64,000 nucleotides of DNA from Linanthus parryae (GCA_023055425.1 JALGPY010000001.1:116355057-116419056); one strand, 5' to 3'; positions 24,301 to 36,651 are shown, counted from the stretch's first letter. A program made the numbers and translations. The notes: a model not told the origin generated them from the sequence alone.

Positions 24301-27300
24301 ACGGACTCAGAAGTTAATACACGGAGTGAAACATTGAGAAATCAAGAACGATGGTGTAGATAAAGTAAATCTTGACTCAAGATATACTAATGGGAGATCA
24401 GTTTATTACCTTGGACTTAACTTTTTAGGGTGTCTAGTGATAGAGGTCATGCTTTCTTGCAACTAAATTGAAGATATAAGGATCAAGAAAGTGAAGATCT
24501 AAAGAGTGCATCAAGAGTGTTGTGTGGTCCTGTTGAGTCAGAGGGTATTTTCATGGAGCTCTTGTAGACCTGTAGGATGTACAGAGTGAAGACATGATAC
24601 CAAGCATTGAGGAGTTAAAATTATTTCATACCTAAACCAACGTTACTTGAAGTGATAAAAGGCGATGAATACACATTACTGAAAGTATGGAAGTGATACT
24701 CGAAAATATTTTGTGGGACTTTGAACTAGGGACGAAGGGACCAGTTACTATTGAGTACGTAACTATGGTGACCTGAGATAAGCGTTGTAGACAAGTGATT
24801 TGTTGGTGTATATGTTCGAGCTCTGTTTGAGGCCTGGGCCGTATTGGTGCGATTTTGTACCACTTGAGAATAGGGCTACAATGATTGTTGATTTAGTAGG
24901 CCAGGTTAATATATGTTTATTATTTATATCTAGTTGCGGAGTTAATTTCTTATATGTGGACATCGATCAATTTTTCAGGGTCGCACAGATCGAATTGTTT
25001 TCAAACTCTTTGGGAAAGATCCAGCTGATTTCCCTGTATCCCTGCGAAAGCAGGTATATTTCCAATGAGAAGTGACCTGTGGGTGTGTTTTGATAAATGT
25101 TTAATTCTTCAACCTGAATACATTTGTCGCTCATTCAAACTCCAGGTTCTTGACTGGTTGTCTAATAGTCCTACTGATATCGAAAGCTTCATAAGACCTG
25201 GTTGTATCATCTTAACCGTCTATCTTCGGTTAGAGAATACCATGTGGGAGGAGGTAAGCATATCTTCCCAAACTTGTTCAGCACTCAATCCTCGAAATTC
25301 CCTTCTGGTGACATAAGTTGGGGGTACTTCTTACAGCTTTCCTGCCATCTAAGCTCCAGTTTAATCAAACTTCTCGAGGCATCTAATGAATCTTTCTGGA
25401 GGACTGGATGGGTGTATGCTAGGGTGCAGCATCGTGTAGCATTCTTATACAGCGGTTCGTCCTTTTTGACAATTTTGTGTGTTTGGTTTTTAAGTACTTT
25501 TTGTATTGGCTGCTTAATTGATAGAAGAATAATTTCTTGTTCTTAATTTTGCTACAGGTAATGTCATATTGGACACACTGTTACCTCTCAAAAGCCATAC
25601 AAATCCCAGAATTGTGAGCATCAAACCCATAGCAGTACCTTTCTCTCAGAGAGCTGAGTTCTCAGTTAAAGGCTATGACCTCTTGGATACTACCTCGAGG
25701 TATCTTCATCTAATGATGCACATTATTCGAGAATAATCCTATGCACCTACTTATTGTCGGATTAGTTTTGCAACTTTCTTTTCAATGGAAGATTTGAATT
25801 ACACGTCCTTGAATGTGTCAGGTTGCTATGTTCACTGGAAGGGAAGTACCTGGCTCAGGAAAGTTGTTCCGACATGGCTGAGGATTGCGACAGCGACGAT
25901 GAAAACCAGTGTCTGAGCTTTTCGTGCTCTATTCCAGACGCAACTGGAAGAGGATTTGTTGAGGTCAGCAGTCATAACTTCTTGTAGTTTGCTCCATGCT
26001 TTTAGTGCATGTTTGGTATCCATGTTTTAAAACAAAATTGATAAAAAAAAACACTGTTTTTCCAAGAAACTTATTTGACAGCGCAGTTTTCATGCCTGTT
26101 TACAAAAAAAAAAAAAAAAAAAAAAAGCAGCTCTTTAAAAAACAGCAATTTTGGTGTTTTTTTGGGTGCTTTTTCATACTTCCGGTGGTTAAAGGTATTC
26201 CAACCCTGATTGGATGCATAAAGTAACAAATATATGTCGGTACTGTACGTAAAACGCTAAAAATGATATTCGAGCAAATTCACATAGAGATTTAGACGTT
26301 TAGTAATGTTGCCAAATGTGTTTCTGATTTTAAACACTGTTTTTTCAGCACATACCAAACAGTTTTTCATCCTGTTTTAAACGCATTTTTCAGCATGTTT
26401 TTTCTCCAGTCTTTCTTGTTTTTAAAGGGATACCAAACAGGCTCTTAAGTGATTCGCGAGTATTTCCGAAGTAGACCCCTTCAATTCTTTTCTCGTTACT
26501 TTCAGATCGAAGACCATAGTCTCAACAGCAGCTTCTTTCCATTTATAGTCGCGGAACCGGATGTTTGCTCCGAGATCCGTACCCTTGAAAAGTCGATAGA
26601 TTTGGTTGAATCATATGATGACGTTCATGCAGAAATGAAGCAAGCCAGGAATGATGCAATAGAGTTTATCCAGGAAATGGGTTGGCTTCTTCACAGAAAC
26701 CAGTTGAAAATAAGATTGGCTGGCATGGATCCCAACGTGGACCTTTTCTCTTTTAAAAGGTTCAGGTGGCTCATAGACTTCTCCATTGACCATGACTGGT
26801 GTGCTGTGACTAAGAAGCTTCTGAACATTGTCTTCAGTGGTTCTGTGGATGCTGGAGTTCATTCTTCCATTGAACTGGCAGTGCATGATACGTGTCTCCT
26901 CCACAAAGCTGTGCGTAGAAATTCCAGGACGATGGTGGAATTCCTCTCAAGATATGTTCCTGATGGAGCTATGTACAAGTCGCGCTCGAGCTTAGTGTTT
27001 AAACCAGATGCCACTGGTCCTGGGGGTTTGACGCCACTTCATATAGCAGCTAGTAGTGATGGCTTGGAGGGTGTTCTGGACGCTCTAACTGATGATCCTG
27101 GATCGGTATGAACATCCTAATTCTTACCTCACATACTACTCTTTTATCTTAGGATTGCACAACGTTAAAGATAAAATCTGGATTGAATTCCGCAATTTAT
27201 GTTTGAATCTATATGTCATCATGCAATGTCTTATTTGGGTAAGGGATGAATGGGGGGGGGGGGGGGGATAACTTATGTATAAGCTATATTTTCTTATCCC

Positions 27301-29200
27301 CATTCACTGCATTTTACCCACATGCTTATACCAACCTGGGTGGTATAAGCCACGGTAAGGAAAGAGGGGGATAAAGTGGGTAAGTGGGAAAAAGAGGAAA
27401 AAGACAAAATCAACCCCATATAAAAGATAGATGTGAGAACAAACCCTAGTAACCAGTTGTTCTTTCATCCCCCTTCGTTCTTATGCATCTTATGCTGTCT
27501 CATATCCTGTAATAACCAAACACTCGGAACCAAAAAGTACTTATCCTGCCTTATCCCAGTAAAATCATATCCTAACTCATATCCCGGTATATCTCTTATC
27601 CCCGTGATTTTTATCCCTTACCCGAGGCCTATATTTCCTGCACGTAATCAGGATGTTGAAATTAGGTTTAGATAAACATCTTCTCTCAGCATTCCTCTTC
27701 GAGTTACTTGGGGTTGGCTCTGAGAGCTGATGTACAAGTGTCCCCTAAACTTCATGAAATCGTTGCTTTGCAAAGGCATTGAGTAGAGAGAAGGGGAAAG
27801 AATAAGTGTTGTGGATGGAATTAAGATGTATGTTGTCACTTGTCAGTAAGAATTCGGAATGAATGAAATCTAACATGTCCATTCAGGAATTAGAACCTCG
27901 AGGATTACTATTTCCCTCATTCTGCTCGTTTCCAGTGTCACATTCTCATTTAAGAGTAATTAAGGTCACTTTTTGTCGCCTTTGCCAATATTCTCTTTCT
28001 GATCCGTCTCCACAACATGTTCCTCTTTCAGATAAGAAATGGATACATTTAACCACCGTCGGTAGGGCTGAGAAAAACTCGCCTAAATAGGCCACCCCAA
28101 ACCACCACGACCCAAACCGGTCCTAATTTAGCATCCATTGATGCTACAAGATTGGTTACAAGTATGGAATTATCAACCAGAAGCAGCTTTGATTGAACCT
28201 GGTCCGGTAGTTGGCGAAGCCGTACCGGTCCGATTAAAGTTCTATATGGAGAAATTACATATTTTAATTAGGTACATAGTTCAAAAATTAAGTTTTCTAA
28301 GCCACACAATCTTCCTAAGTAATGTTCCTCAGGTTACTCCGTCTTTTCTAGCAAACTACTTTATCTTTTCAACTCCAAAAATTATGCTTATGTATATTTA
28401 AAAAATTTAACCTAATAAATCTTTTTTCCAAATAAAAAATTCAAGAATTACCACCCGTTTAACCCAGCCCGAATCGGGCCGAGTCGATGAGTTAAGTTTG
28501 GTTTGGGTTTGAAGAACAATTGGATAGGTTTGGATTGGGCATTCTCCAACCTGAGCCTATCGGGTCGGGGGCGACAATTTCGACTAAAGTTGCCCAGACC
28601 GATCCGCGCTCCCCCCTAACTGTCGCCATTCTCAAATTTCCTTTTACACGTGCTTGGAAAGTTACAGTTTTTTTTTTCATTAATTCTTTCATTTCTATGC
28701 TACTAATATGTAAAACCTCAAAAATTCAGGTGGGGCTCGAAGCGTGGAAGAGTGCCCGTGACGCTACAGGCCTGACACCGTATGACTACGCATCCCTACG
28801 AGAGTATTATACCTACATCAACCTCGTCCAGAACAAAAACACCAAGAAATCAGCAGGAAACAGGCAGGTAGTACTCGACATCCCCGGCTCACTATTAGAC
28901 TACACCACCAAGCAGAAACCAAGTGAGGGGCACAAGTCTGCCAGAGTCGCCAGCTTCCAGACTGAGAAGAGGGAAATAATGGCTAAGGGGCTCCAGTTAG
29001 CTTGCAGTTGTCAGCAGAAGATGATGTCGTACAGAAGCGCTGGGAGGACTTCACTTGCATTCTACAGGCCTGGAATGGTTTCTATGGTGGCCATCGCTGC
29101 TGTGTGCGTATGCGTGGCTCTTCTCTTCAAGAGCTCGCCTGAAGTTCTTTACGTGTTTAAGCCCTTCAGGTGGGAGCATTTGGAGTACGGATCGAGTTAA
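21335..29200 (+). CDS. SPL1/SPL12-like: SBP-box transcription factor, SPL1/SPL12 type (gene B)
   Basis: Coding exons: 21335-21885, 21994-22175, 23589-23783, 23884-24194, 24979-25053, 25146-25253, 25337-25454, 25558-25699, 25822-25963, 26506-27105, 28730-29200; 2895 nt, 964 aa. Exons 2, 5, 6, 7 and 8 have exactly the lengths of those in gene A (182, 75, 108, 118, 142). The exon 3/4 junction differs in phase, and only GTC/GTAAGT with the acceptor before GGATAGAG keeps the frame. The N-terminus reads [18 protein letters not shown] zinc ligands are C138, C143, C160, H163 and C179, C182, H186, C198, followed by a basic nuclear signal. Ankyrin-like repeats are in exons 10-11, and a hydrophobic segment lies near 923-941 with tail [17 protein letters not shown] 21335 is preferred over the in-frame GTG just before it. 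Role as for gene A: a nuclear GTAC-binding regulator, by family knowledge. Confidence 0.93.
26005..26444. mobile_element. Tourist-like MITE in SPL-B intron 9
   Basis: A 440-bp segment flanked by TTA on both sides (26002-26004, 26445-26447). Terminal inverted repeats are GTGCATGTTTGGTATCC and GGATACCAAACAGGCTC, as expected for PIF/Harbinger-type MITEs. It explains why intron 9 is longer here (542 bp) than in gene A (226 bp). Confidence 0.75.
27230..27630. mobile_element. MITE-like segment in SPL-B intron 10
   Basis: Inverted ends TTTGGGTAAGGGAT and ATCCCTTACCCGAGGCC enclose about 400 bp with many TTATCCC/GGGATAA words and a run of 16 G (27252-27267). The right end matches the GAGGCC end of 29582-30899, so these may be related. 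The left end is degenerate and boundaries are approximate. Confidence 0.45.
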
Positions 29201-29581
29201 TAAACATCATGAATAAGGAGTATATAGCAGTAGCACCACTTGATTGTGTTGGTTGGAGTTGATATCTGTTATCTATGTTTTAACTTGTCTGGGGGTAATT
29301 ATACTGGTGAGATACTGGTAATCTAATATGTACTTATAACTTTTTGGTTTGATGTTGTGAGTGTATGAAATGTGAATTCTCAGTAAATGCAGTTGGAACC
29401 ATAAATATTTAAGGGGTGTGTTCAATAAATAAATAAATAAATATTTAAGGGGCAATGTGTTTGATATTTGAATTCTCATACATAACTAGTGTGTTTGTTT
29501 CTCTCTAGATGTTCTCGTGGAATCAATTTTTATAGTTTGATTTTTGTTCGTGAATTCACAGTTCTCTCTAGATATTCTGTA
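29201..29581. other. SPL-B 3' region
   Basis: Follows the TAA stop of SPL gene B and presumably holds its 3' UTR. A short AATA microsatellite lies near 29425-29445. No further gene was found before the MITE at 29582. Confidence 0.5.
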
Positions 29582-30899
29582 GGCCACGTTTGGGTAGCAG
29601 CATAAAGGGCTAGCATAGCATAACTTATGCTCCTTTTTTTTTTTTTATCTCGGTGTCGGTATAAGGGGAGTATAAGTTATATCCCCAACAAAACTTTTTC
29701 AATTTTGTGAAGAAAAGTTATACCAGCTCTCCCGAGATATAAGACTGAGTAAGGGGAAACATCATAACTCACTAATTTTTTTTTGACCAAAATATCCTCG
29801 TACCTTCACTCTAATTCCTACCCCTTATCCCCAAACCCCACCACATCACTCCAAATTGTATCATTGTTGTCACCATCACCATCCGTCTGCCACTAGTGCA
29901 CAATCTTCTTTATCTTCCATTCACTAGTCACAATCACCATGAACAACCACCCTCTCCACCATTAATTCCAAGTAAAATTACCATTTTGAATACGAAGCTC
30001 GCAAGAGTTCACCATCTTCCAATAATTTGGTTAATTAAATTAATTAACGATATAAGTTTGTCCATTATATAGTTTGTTAATTAAGTTTATCAAAATATGT
30101 TTAGTTAATCTGTGTGTTTTAATGCAAATTATAATGCTACCGTCTACAAATTCAAAATCACGACAATGTCGGGTAATGTGGTCATTTTCACATTAACCCT
30201 TCATCATATCCTACATCTTATCTGACAACATCAAACACACGTAGCCCACATACCTTATCAGGACTTATCAGTAGGGATGGAAACGGGTCGGATTCGAATC
30301 GGATCAGGCTCTTATCGATCCAGAACCCGACTAGTAGAAATGAGATCCAGATTCGGTCCAAATTCGTTCGGATCGTCACCGGATTTGGATCGAATCGGGT
30401 TTCATCAACTGATCCAAATTCAATTTGTAGATCCATATAGTACGAGGTCGGATCGGATGCAGCTCGGGTTTGCAATAAAATAAAAAATAAGCATTATTTC
30501 ATACGCTAAGGCATTTTCTTAAGTTATGAAGTATAAAACACAAATAAATACTTTTATAAGTTGAATTTACTACTGTATGAAGTGTAAATGGGAAGTTAAT
30601 AGATGTATATTTGTAAAACACACATAGACGTCTCATCGAATCGGGTCAGAACCCCGTGGATCTGCTCTCATATCCAAATACAGGTTCAAATCCGATCATG
30701 TATGGCTTTCCGGATCTAAATTCGGTCAATTTTTAATTGGATCGGGTTCGAATCTGATTCATTCGGGTCGGATCGCTCGGATCTCAGATTGGATCGGACC
30801 ATACTGCCATCTCTACTTATCAGACAACATGCTTATCTCATTTCTTATCCCAGCATGAGCATTATCCTTACATAACTTACCTGCTACCCAAGCGAGGCC
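29582..30899. mobile_element. MITE-like element hosting a nested hAT element
   Basis: Ends GGCCACGTTTGGGTAGCAG and CTGCTACCCAAGCGAGGCC form a good terminal inverted repeat, flanked by TA on each side. Without the nested hAT-like element at 30272-30815 it is roughly 770 bp. It contains TTATCCC/GGGATAA words like the element at 27230. It is non-coding; the TA flanks suggest mariner-type mobilisation, but this is tentative. Confidence 0.6.
30272..30815. mobile_element. hAT-like MITE, GATCCG-rich family, copy 1
   Basis: A 544-bp element with a perfect 8-bp target duplication CTTATCAG (30264-30271, 30816-30823). Ends are TAGGGATGGAAACGGG and ACTGCCATCTCTA. Both subterminal regions are dense in GGATCGG/CCGATCC words, and the middle is AT-rich. 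Three further copies lie at 31354, 35809 and 36018. Confidence 0.85.
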
Positions 30900-31353
30900 T
30901 ATAAGAATAATCGTTGGAATATTTGTTATTTAGGGCCAGTTTGGGAACGTTGTAGGGGTGCTAGAAGCTGTTGTGAAATAACACGTGGAGATGAAATATT
31001 GATATACCATTTTTTTTTTATGTCTGCTATAACTAACTATGAACCTGCTCCGAGAGTAATTGATAAAAATATGTGGTATGAATCACTTCCATAAAGATAA
31101 TTTTTTGAAATTTTGAAAAAGTGAAATGTTAAAATTGGTTGTCGCATATCCTCCTCTGACAGCAAAACTTGCTTGAAAAAGTCAATCATTCATTTTTACT
31201 CAACACACTAAAAGCCGCTTCTATTGTCGAGAAACATATATGTTTATAACAAAAACTTTCTGAAACTTTACTTAATGAATGGTGAGGAGCAGATCTTGTT
31301 ATATTGACGCATTGCTTGATGCAACTAAAATTTTCTCTTTATGTACTATGGAA

Positions 31354-31919
31354 TAGGGGTGACAACGAGTCGGATTTGGATCGGATCAGGCCCTTCCCGA
31401 TCCAGATCCGACCAGAAGACATGTGATCCGGATCCGTTCGGATCATCATCGGATTTGGATCAGATCGGATCGGGTTTCATTCAGCTGATCCAGATCCGAT
31501 CCGTAGATCCATATAGTAGGTGGTCAAATCGAATTCGGATCGGATCTGGCTTGAGTTTGCAATGAAATAGGGAAAATAACATATAAAAATAAACAATATT
31601 TCATACGCTATGACATGTTCGTAGGTTATGAAGGCTAAAAAACAAAAGAAATAGTTTTGTAGGTTGGATTTACCATAGTATTATTCTTGTAAGTGTAAGT
31701 GGGGAGGTAATGAGGGTACATTTGTAAAGCATACATGTACGTCGGATCGGATAGGGTCGGAACCCTGTTAATCTGCCCTCAAATCCAAGTCCAGATCCAA
31801 ATTCGTTCGGGTCTGGCTTTCCGAATCCAAATCCGATCCATTTTCAATTGGTTCGGATTTGGACATTCGTCCTGGATAGCTTGGATCTCAGATCGGGTCG
31901 GACCATGTTGTCATCCCTA
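31354..31919. mobile_element. hAT-like MITE, GATCCG-rich family, copy 2
   Basis: A 566-bp element flanked by the 8-bp duplication CTATGGAA (31346-31353, 31920-31927). Ends are TAGGGGTGACAAC and GTTGTCATCCCTA. It sits about 160 bp upstream of the duplicated PPR first exon and within the duplicated promoter segment. Confidence 0.85.
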
Positions 31920-32075
31920 CTATGGAAGGACGAAAGTGGATAATTAGAGCTTATGAAGGGAAAAATAAGTCAATTAACTAGATAAACCCCGGAGGCAAGT
32001 GTTCAGGAATTCGACCCTCTTCGTTCAAGTTTCATCATCCACTTTTACTCTCTCCCGGAGAACCCATCGCCGGCG

Positions 32076-32483
32076 ATGTCGTCGTCCTCGTCGTTTTCCC
32101 TCTCATTCTCTTCCTCTCTACTTCCATCTCCCCTTACCCACCAAGACAAGGACAAGACCTCCAAATTATCAACCGCAACCATCATCACTATCCTATCCAG
32201 ACCATCTTTCCGCTGCCAATCGGCGGCGGTTTCCTACTCTTCCCGAAACTCTACCGACATGAAGCGCCACTGGAAGGTCGGCGAGTACCCTGGAGCTTCC
32301 GACCCCTCCCGAAATAGAAACCGAAATGGAGATGGAAATGGAAGGTCGAATAGGCCGATGACCCCCATTAATAACATTAAGAAGAAGCTCGATCGCCGGA
32401 GTGAAGCCGCGGCTTGGGTCTGTACTGTTACCGAAACCTTCTCCGACCATATCCAGAAGAAGCAATGGCTTGAAGCCCTCGAG
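32076..32483 (+). pseudogene. Orphan duplicate of the PPR gene first exon
   Basis: A 408-nt intact exon (136 codons) nearly identical to exon 1 of the complete PPR gene at 36832-37239: serine-rich plastid transit-type start (MSSSSSFSLSFSSSLL), then ..KKLDRRSEAAAWVC.. and ..KKQWLEALE. About five residues differ. The donor GAG/GTATGT is intact, but no matching second exon follows directly; LTR-like sequence and a LINE ORF intervene. The nearest compatible acceptor is 38094, 5.6 kb away, in the same phase (0). It may be a dead fragment or an alternative first exon of the downstream gene. Confidence 0.75.
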
Positions 32484-32646
32484 GTATGTTGAAAGAGAAA
32501 TCTCAGTTTGTGTCTCTGATTGATGGAATCAGTGAAATTGTTTACCCTTTATGTTGATTTCAATTGGGTTGAATTGAGTTTGTTTAATTATGTTAGAAAG
32601 TAGACTCATGTTTGTTTAAGAGGAACTATGGATTGGATATACGAGT

Positions 32647-33431
32647 GTGACAATGTATGTCTCGTGCCCAATCCGGATATAGAGACAAAGGGATAGTGCA
32701 ATATGACATATTGGGCACAAGAGGTTTGTCGAGATCACTGACTATTATTATTGGTTGGGTGTCATGGATGTGTTGCTAGACACCGCTCCATGTTAGTAAG
32801 GGTTACTACCAACTATATAGAAACATATGGGGTCACACGTCAAATAGAGTAGATCTAGATTTGGGATTAATTAATATTAATTAATTAATAGAAGGATCAT
32901 TGTGCAACACCTTGCAAACTTAGTAGGGCTAATTTGCAAGGAAGGGAATAATTCTAGTTCATCTAGAATTAGGAAACTCTTTTATGGAAACAACAAGGAG
33001 TTGTTGGAGTATATAAAGAGGATTTAGCTTCCTTCCCACACTAATGTTATTAGACATAACAAAGTGAGTGGGAGAGTGCAAAAGAGAGAGAAAGACAAAG
33101 CTAGGGCCAAAACCCTAGCCCGTCCGCCCCTTCCCGTCGGCTCAAAGAGGAGGCCGATCCTCCTCTTGTTCCTTGTTGCTTTGATCTTCTTCTCTCTTCC
33201 TCCGGGTTCAAGCTAACACTTGTTTGAAGGAAGAATCTAGATCTCACCTCTAGACGTGGATCAACCGTAGAGACGAGGACATCATTCTTCGTGTGATCTC
33301 ACAAATCAAAAGGTACACAATACTATGTCTCTTATCATGTTATGATGTCTCCTCCTGACGATCCGTGGTGGGCATTGAAGTAGGAATTAACTTTTTGTTA
33401 TTCTGGTGTGTTACCTACTTCAAAACCCAAC
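32647..33431 (+). mobile_element. Solo-LTR-like segment
   Basis: About 785 bp starting TGTGACAATG and ending ACCCAACA, i.e. with TG...CA termini. It contains an imperfect stem (CGTGCCCAAT / ATTGGGCAC) near its left end and a TATATAAAG box near 33019 followed by a purine- and pyrimidine-rich leader-like stretch. This resembles a retrotransposon LTR in plus orientation. No target duplication was found and the boundaries are approximate. It abuts the 3' end of the LINE-type ORF1 on the other strand. Confidence 0.4.
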
Positions 33432-35388
33432 AGCATCATCCGATGGGGCAACATCAATAATTGTCCTCTTTTTGGGTAGCTGCTTCCGTGGAGCTTTCTT
33501 AGCCTTGACAGGTTTCACCACTTCATGACCCACATCAATAGCCAACACTGGGTTGATCAAATCCTTAGAAGTTAGGGCTGCAGGGATTGATCCTCCTTTG
33601 AAAAAGTATAAGGTTCACTGTCATCCTCAACAAACTGGGGGGCTTTAAGGATGAAGGCCGGCGGTTTGATAACTTGAAGGGGTTGAGCTTCAATGGGTTC
33701 AACAGGAACCGCCATGAAGACCAAGCCTGATGGGGCTGAGACAGGTGAAGGGAGAAGAGGAGATGAGATTTCCAAGGGAGGGGAAGAAGTTTTAATGGGT
33801 GGTAAATTCTGAATGAAAAACGTGAGAGATCGTCATCTTCTTCTGAAAATTCAGGGTTGCGGACCGCCGAGAAAGGCGAGCGGTCGCCGGAGAGAGAGCC
33901 CATCGTTTCGTTGCAGGAGAGAGAAATGTTGGAAGATGAAGAGTTTAAGTTTTTAAGAAGAGATTGCTTACGATGCTCGAAAGCAGTTAACGAAAGTGGA
34001 GTAATAATGGGGGTTCATGAATGGTGTCGTGAACCGAAAAACTTGGTTGGGAACTCGAGTGGGATCGAGTGTCGATTGGAGACGATTGGGAGGGTAACGA
34101 GGCGCCAAAATTATCGGGTATAGAGGGTAGGAGAGAAGAAATGCCTGAATAGGGTAAAGACTGATAGTTAGGTGGTGTTGGGTCGGGTTGTGGGAGAAGA
34201 GGGAAGAAGGTTGGTTAAATGGGTCATACGCTTGGAGCGAGAGAGTTGGGTCAGGAGAAGAGAAAGAGTTTGGGTTGTAAAGCTGACCCGATGGAAATGG
34301 GTCTTCGCCCGGCCCTAACATTCCCCTTGGATACGGATTAAAAGGCCCAGGTGGCCAAGCATCATGTTCCCACCCATCGAAAGACGACTCGGGAGTAAAA
34401 TAACCATCCGAAGATGACCCGTCTGCAAAGGAGAGAATCAGATTGTCGTTACTCATTTGGGTCACATCTTCCTCACCCGACTCATCCGGTGTGCGGGTGA
34501 GATCCACCACCGTGGTCCGAGAACTTCCCACCGCCCAAAAAGCTTTCAACTTCGTCGTGAATAGGGGTTTACCGGCGACAATATGGAAGTGCATAGATTC
34601 ATCGAAAGGAGAGTTGCGATAACGATCTTCAAGGATTTGAAGCACTTCCACTAAATTCCTTCTGCATGTCCGATTAGAATGACCCACAAATCGACACTTG
34701 AAGAAAACCTTGAAAATATTTTCATACCTAAAGGAAATCCAAATAGGCGGATGACATGGGTCGATGGGTTTGATGTAGCTCCCGGCGTTAAAGGTTCATT
34801 GACGTTGATTCTCACCTTAACTCTGAATTCCTCCATATTAGCAAAACGTTTAATACCCCAATCAACATGCAAGACTTCCCCTGCAACTTTTTTAAGATTC
34901 TTAGCTAAGTCGTGATAAAAGCCCTCCATAGGTATACCCGACATTCTAATCCAAGCATCCATTGTTGGGAAATCCGGCTCCGAGATAGCAAAGTTGAGTG
35001 GCCTTTCTCTGAGCACTAAAGTCTTGCCATGCAAACCGATCACCATAATCAAGAAGCGAGCCTTGTCTTCATTGTTGAAGCAGTGGAAGAGGAAGCACGA
35101 ACCCTTCTTTTCAACCCAAATCTTATCTCTTCTCTTCCAAACTTCATCTACAAGTTGTTGAATAGCAGCCGAGGACGGGGTTGATTCTTTGGAGTTTGAG
35201 ATGAATCTTCTAATTATGCAGTTCTTCCACAAAGCTCTGTAGACATTCACCATATTAGGGTCAAGATCTAACATGACTCCTCTCTGATCAAGCTGCTCTA
35301 TGGACGAGTTATTAGAAGAGCTAGGAGGTGAGATGGAGTGGGAGTTCCAATAGTAGGCCATTGGCAAAGAAAAGGAAGCTAGAAGCAA
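33432..35388 (-). pseudogene. LINE-type ORF1 (DUF4283-like nucleic-acid-binding protein), broken
   Basis: Minus-strand frames 35388-34651 and 34687-33968, continued by shorter fragments to about 33432, form one interrupted protein. The N-terminal part has VWKRRDKIWVEKKGSCFLF, NNEDKARFLIM, LVLRERPLNFAISEPDF, MDAWIRMSGIPMEGF and KVAGEVLHVDWG, the pattern of the DUF4283 domain in plant L1-like ORF1 and related gag-type proteins. After a 1-nt shift near 34690 comes FFKCRFVGHSNRTC, a zinc knuckle lacking its first Cys. The tail is proline-rich, then basic (KKAPRKQLPKKR). No reverse transcriptase follows, so only the ORF1 part is present. Confidence 0.6.
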
Positions 35389-35808
35389 AGAAAGAGATAA
35401 ACTGAGAAAGAGTTGAGGAGAATAGGCGCCAAGTTGCAGATGCGCCGTAAAGAAGAGGAAGACGAGAGTGAAGGGGTTGGGATAGTCAGGTGGAGAAAAG
35501 GAGTTGCAGACGGGTTATTGGTGGTAAGTGCCGAAAGAAATGATGAGTACTTGAGTAGTACTCGGGAATGAAGGGAGATCAAAAGAGAGATTTTGGAAGG
35601 AAGGAAGCAAAACAGGAGGCAATGATGGCAAGCTCGTGCATGAGCAAAACCTAGAGAGAGAGTAAAATTGGTTGTAGCATATCCTCCCCTAACAGAAAAA
35701 TCTATGCTTATAATAAAAACTTTCTGAAACTGCCTTAATGAATGGTGAGGAGTACATCATGTTATACTAACACATTGCTTGATGCAACTAAAATTTTCTC
35801 TCTATGGA

Positions 35809-36651
35809 TAGGGATGGCAATATGGTCCGATTTGAGATCCGAGCGATCCGACCCGATTTGATCAGATTCGAACCCGGCCCAATTGAAAATGGATCGGATC
35901 TGGATTCAGAAAGCCAGACCCGATCGAATTTGGATATTGATTTGGATAAGAGGGCAGACCATCGGGTTCTGACCATATCCGATCCGAACGAATCTGGACC
36001 GGATCTGGATCCCATTTATGGATGGCAACGGGGCGGATCTGGATCGGATCAGGTCCTTCCCGATCCAGATACGGCCAGGAGAAATAAGATCCAGATCTGA
36101 TCCATATCCGTACGGATCATCACCGGATTAAAATCAGATCGGGTTTCATTTAGCTGATCCAAATCTGATCTGTAGATCCATATAGCACGTGGTCGGATCA
36201 GATTCGACTCGAGTTTGCAATATAATATAAAAAACAACATAAAAAAATAAACAATAATTCATACGCTAAGACATGTTCGTAAGTTATGAAGCCTAAAAAA
36301 AAAGAAATAGCTTTGTAGGTTGAAGTTACTATAATATTCTTGTTCTAAGTGTAAGTGGGGAGGTAATAGGTGGTATATTTATAAAGCACACATATGTGTC
36401 GGATCGGATCGGGTCGGAAACCGGTGGACGTACCCTAAGATCCAAATTCAGATCCAAATCCGTTCGGGTCTGACTTTACGGATCCAAAGCCGACCCAGTT
36501 TCAATTGGGTCAGATTCGGATCCGATCCATTCAGCTGCTCGGATCTCAGATCGGATCGGACCATACGGCCATCCCTAATCCCATTTCTCCTAATCGGATC
36601 TGGATTGGTAAGGGTCTGATCCGATCTGAATCCGACTCGTTGCCATCACTA
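35809..36651. mobile_element. hAT-like MITE, GATCCG-rich family, copy 3 (outer)
   Basis: Starts TAGGGATGGCAATATGG and ends CGTTGCCATCACTA. The adjacent host sequence CTATGGA is present on both sides (with GTA before the right one). The internal sequence is in the opposite orientation to copy 2, which occupies the equivalent host position in the upstream duplicate. Copy 4 is inserted within it, and part of its middle is missing. Confidence 0.7.
36018..36578. mobile_element. hAT-like MITE, GATCCG-rich family, copy 4 (nested)
   Basis: A 561-bp element nested in copy 3, flanked by a perfect 8-bp duplication TCCCATTT (36010-36017, 36579-36586). It begins ATGGATGGCAACGGGG and ends GGCCATCCCTAA. 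It is about 250 bp upstream of the PPR start codon, so it lies in the probable promoter. Confidence 0.85.

Larger units (their letters stand above)
31125..32620 (+). repeat. Duplicated PPR promoter and first exon, upstream copy
   Basis: Direct repeat of about 35663-37450. Similarity covers the upstream segment (GGTTGT.GCATATCCTCC, AACTTTCTGAAACT, ACATTGCTTGATGCAACT-like words), the hAT insertion site, the leader, exon 1 and the first 130 bp of the intron. It then breaks off into unrelated transposon-like sequence. Confidence 0.8.
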
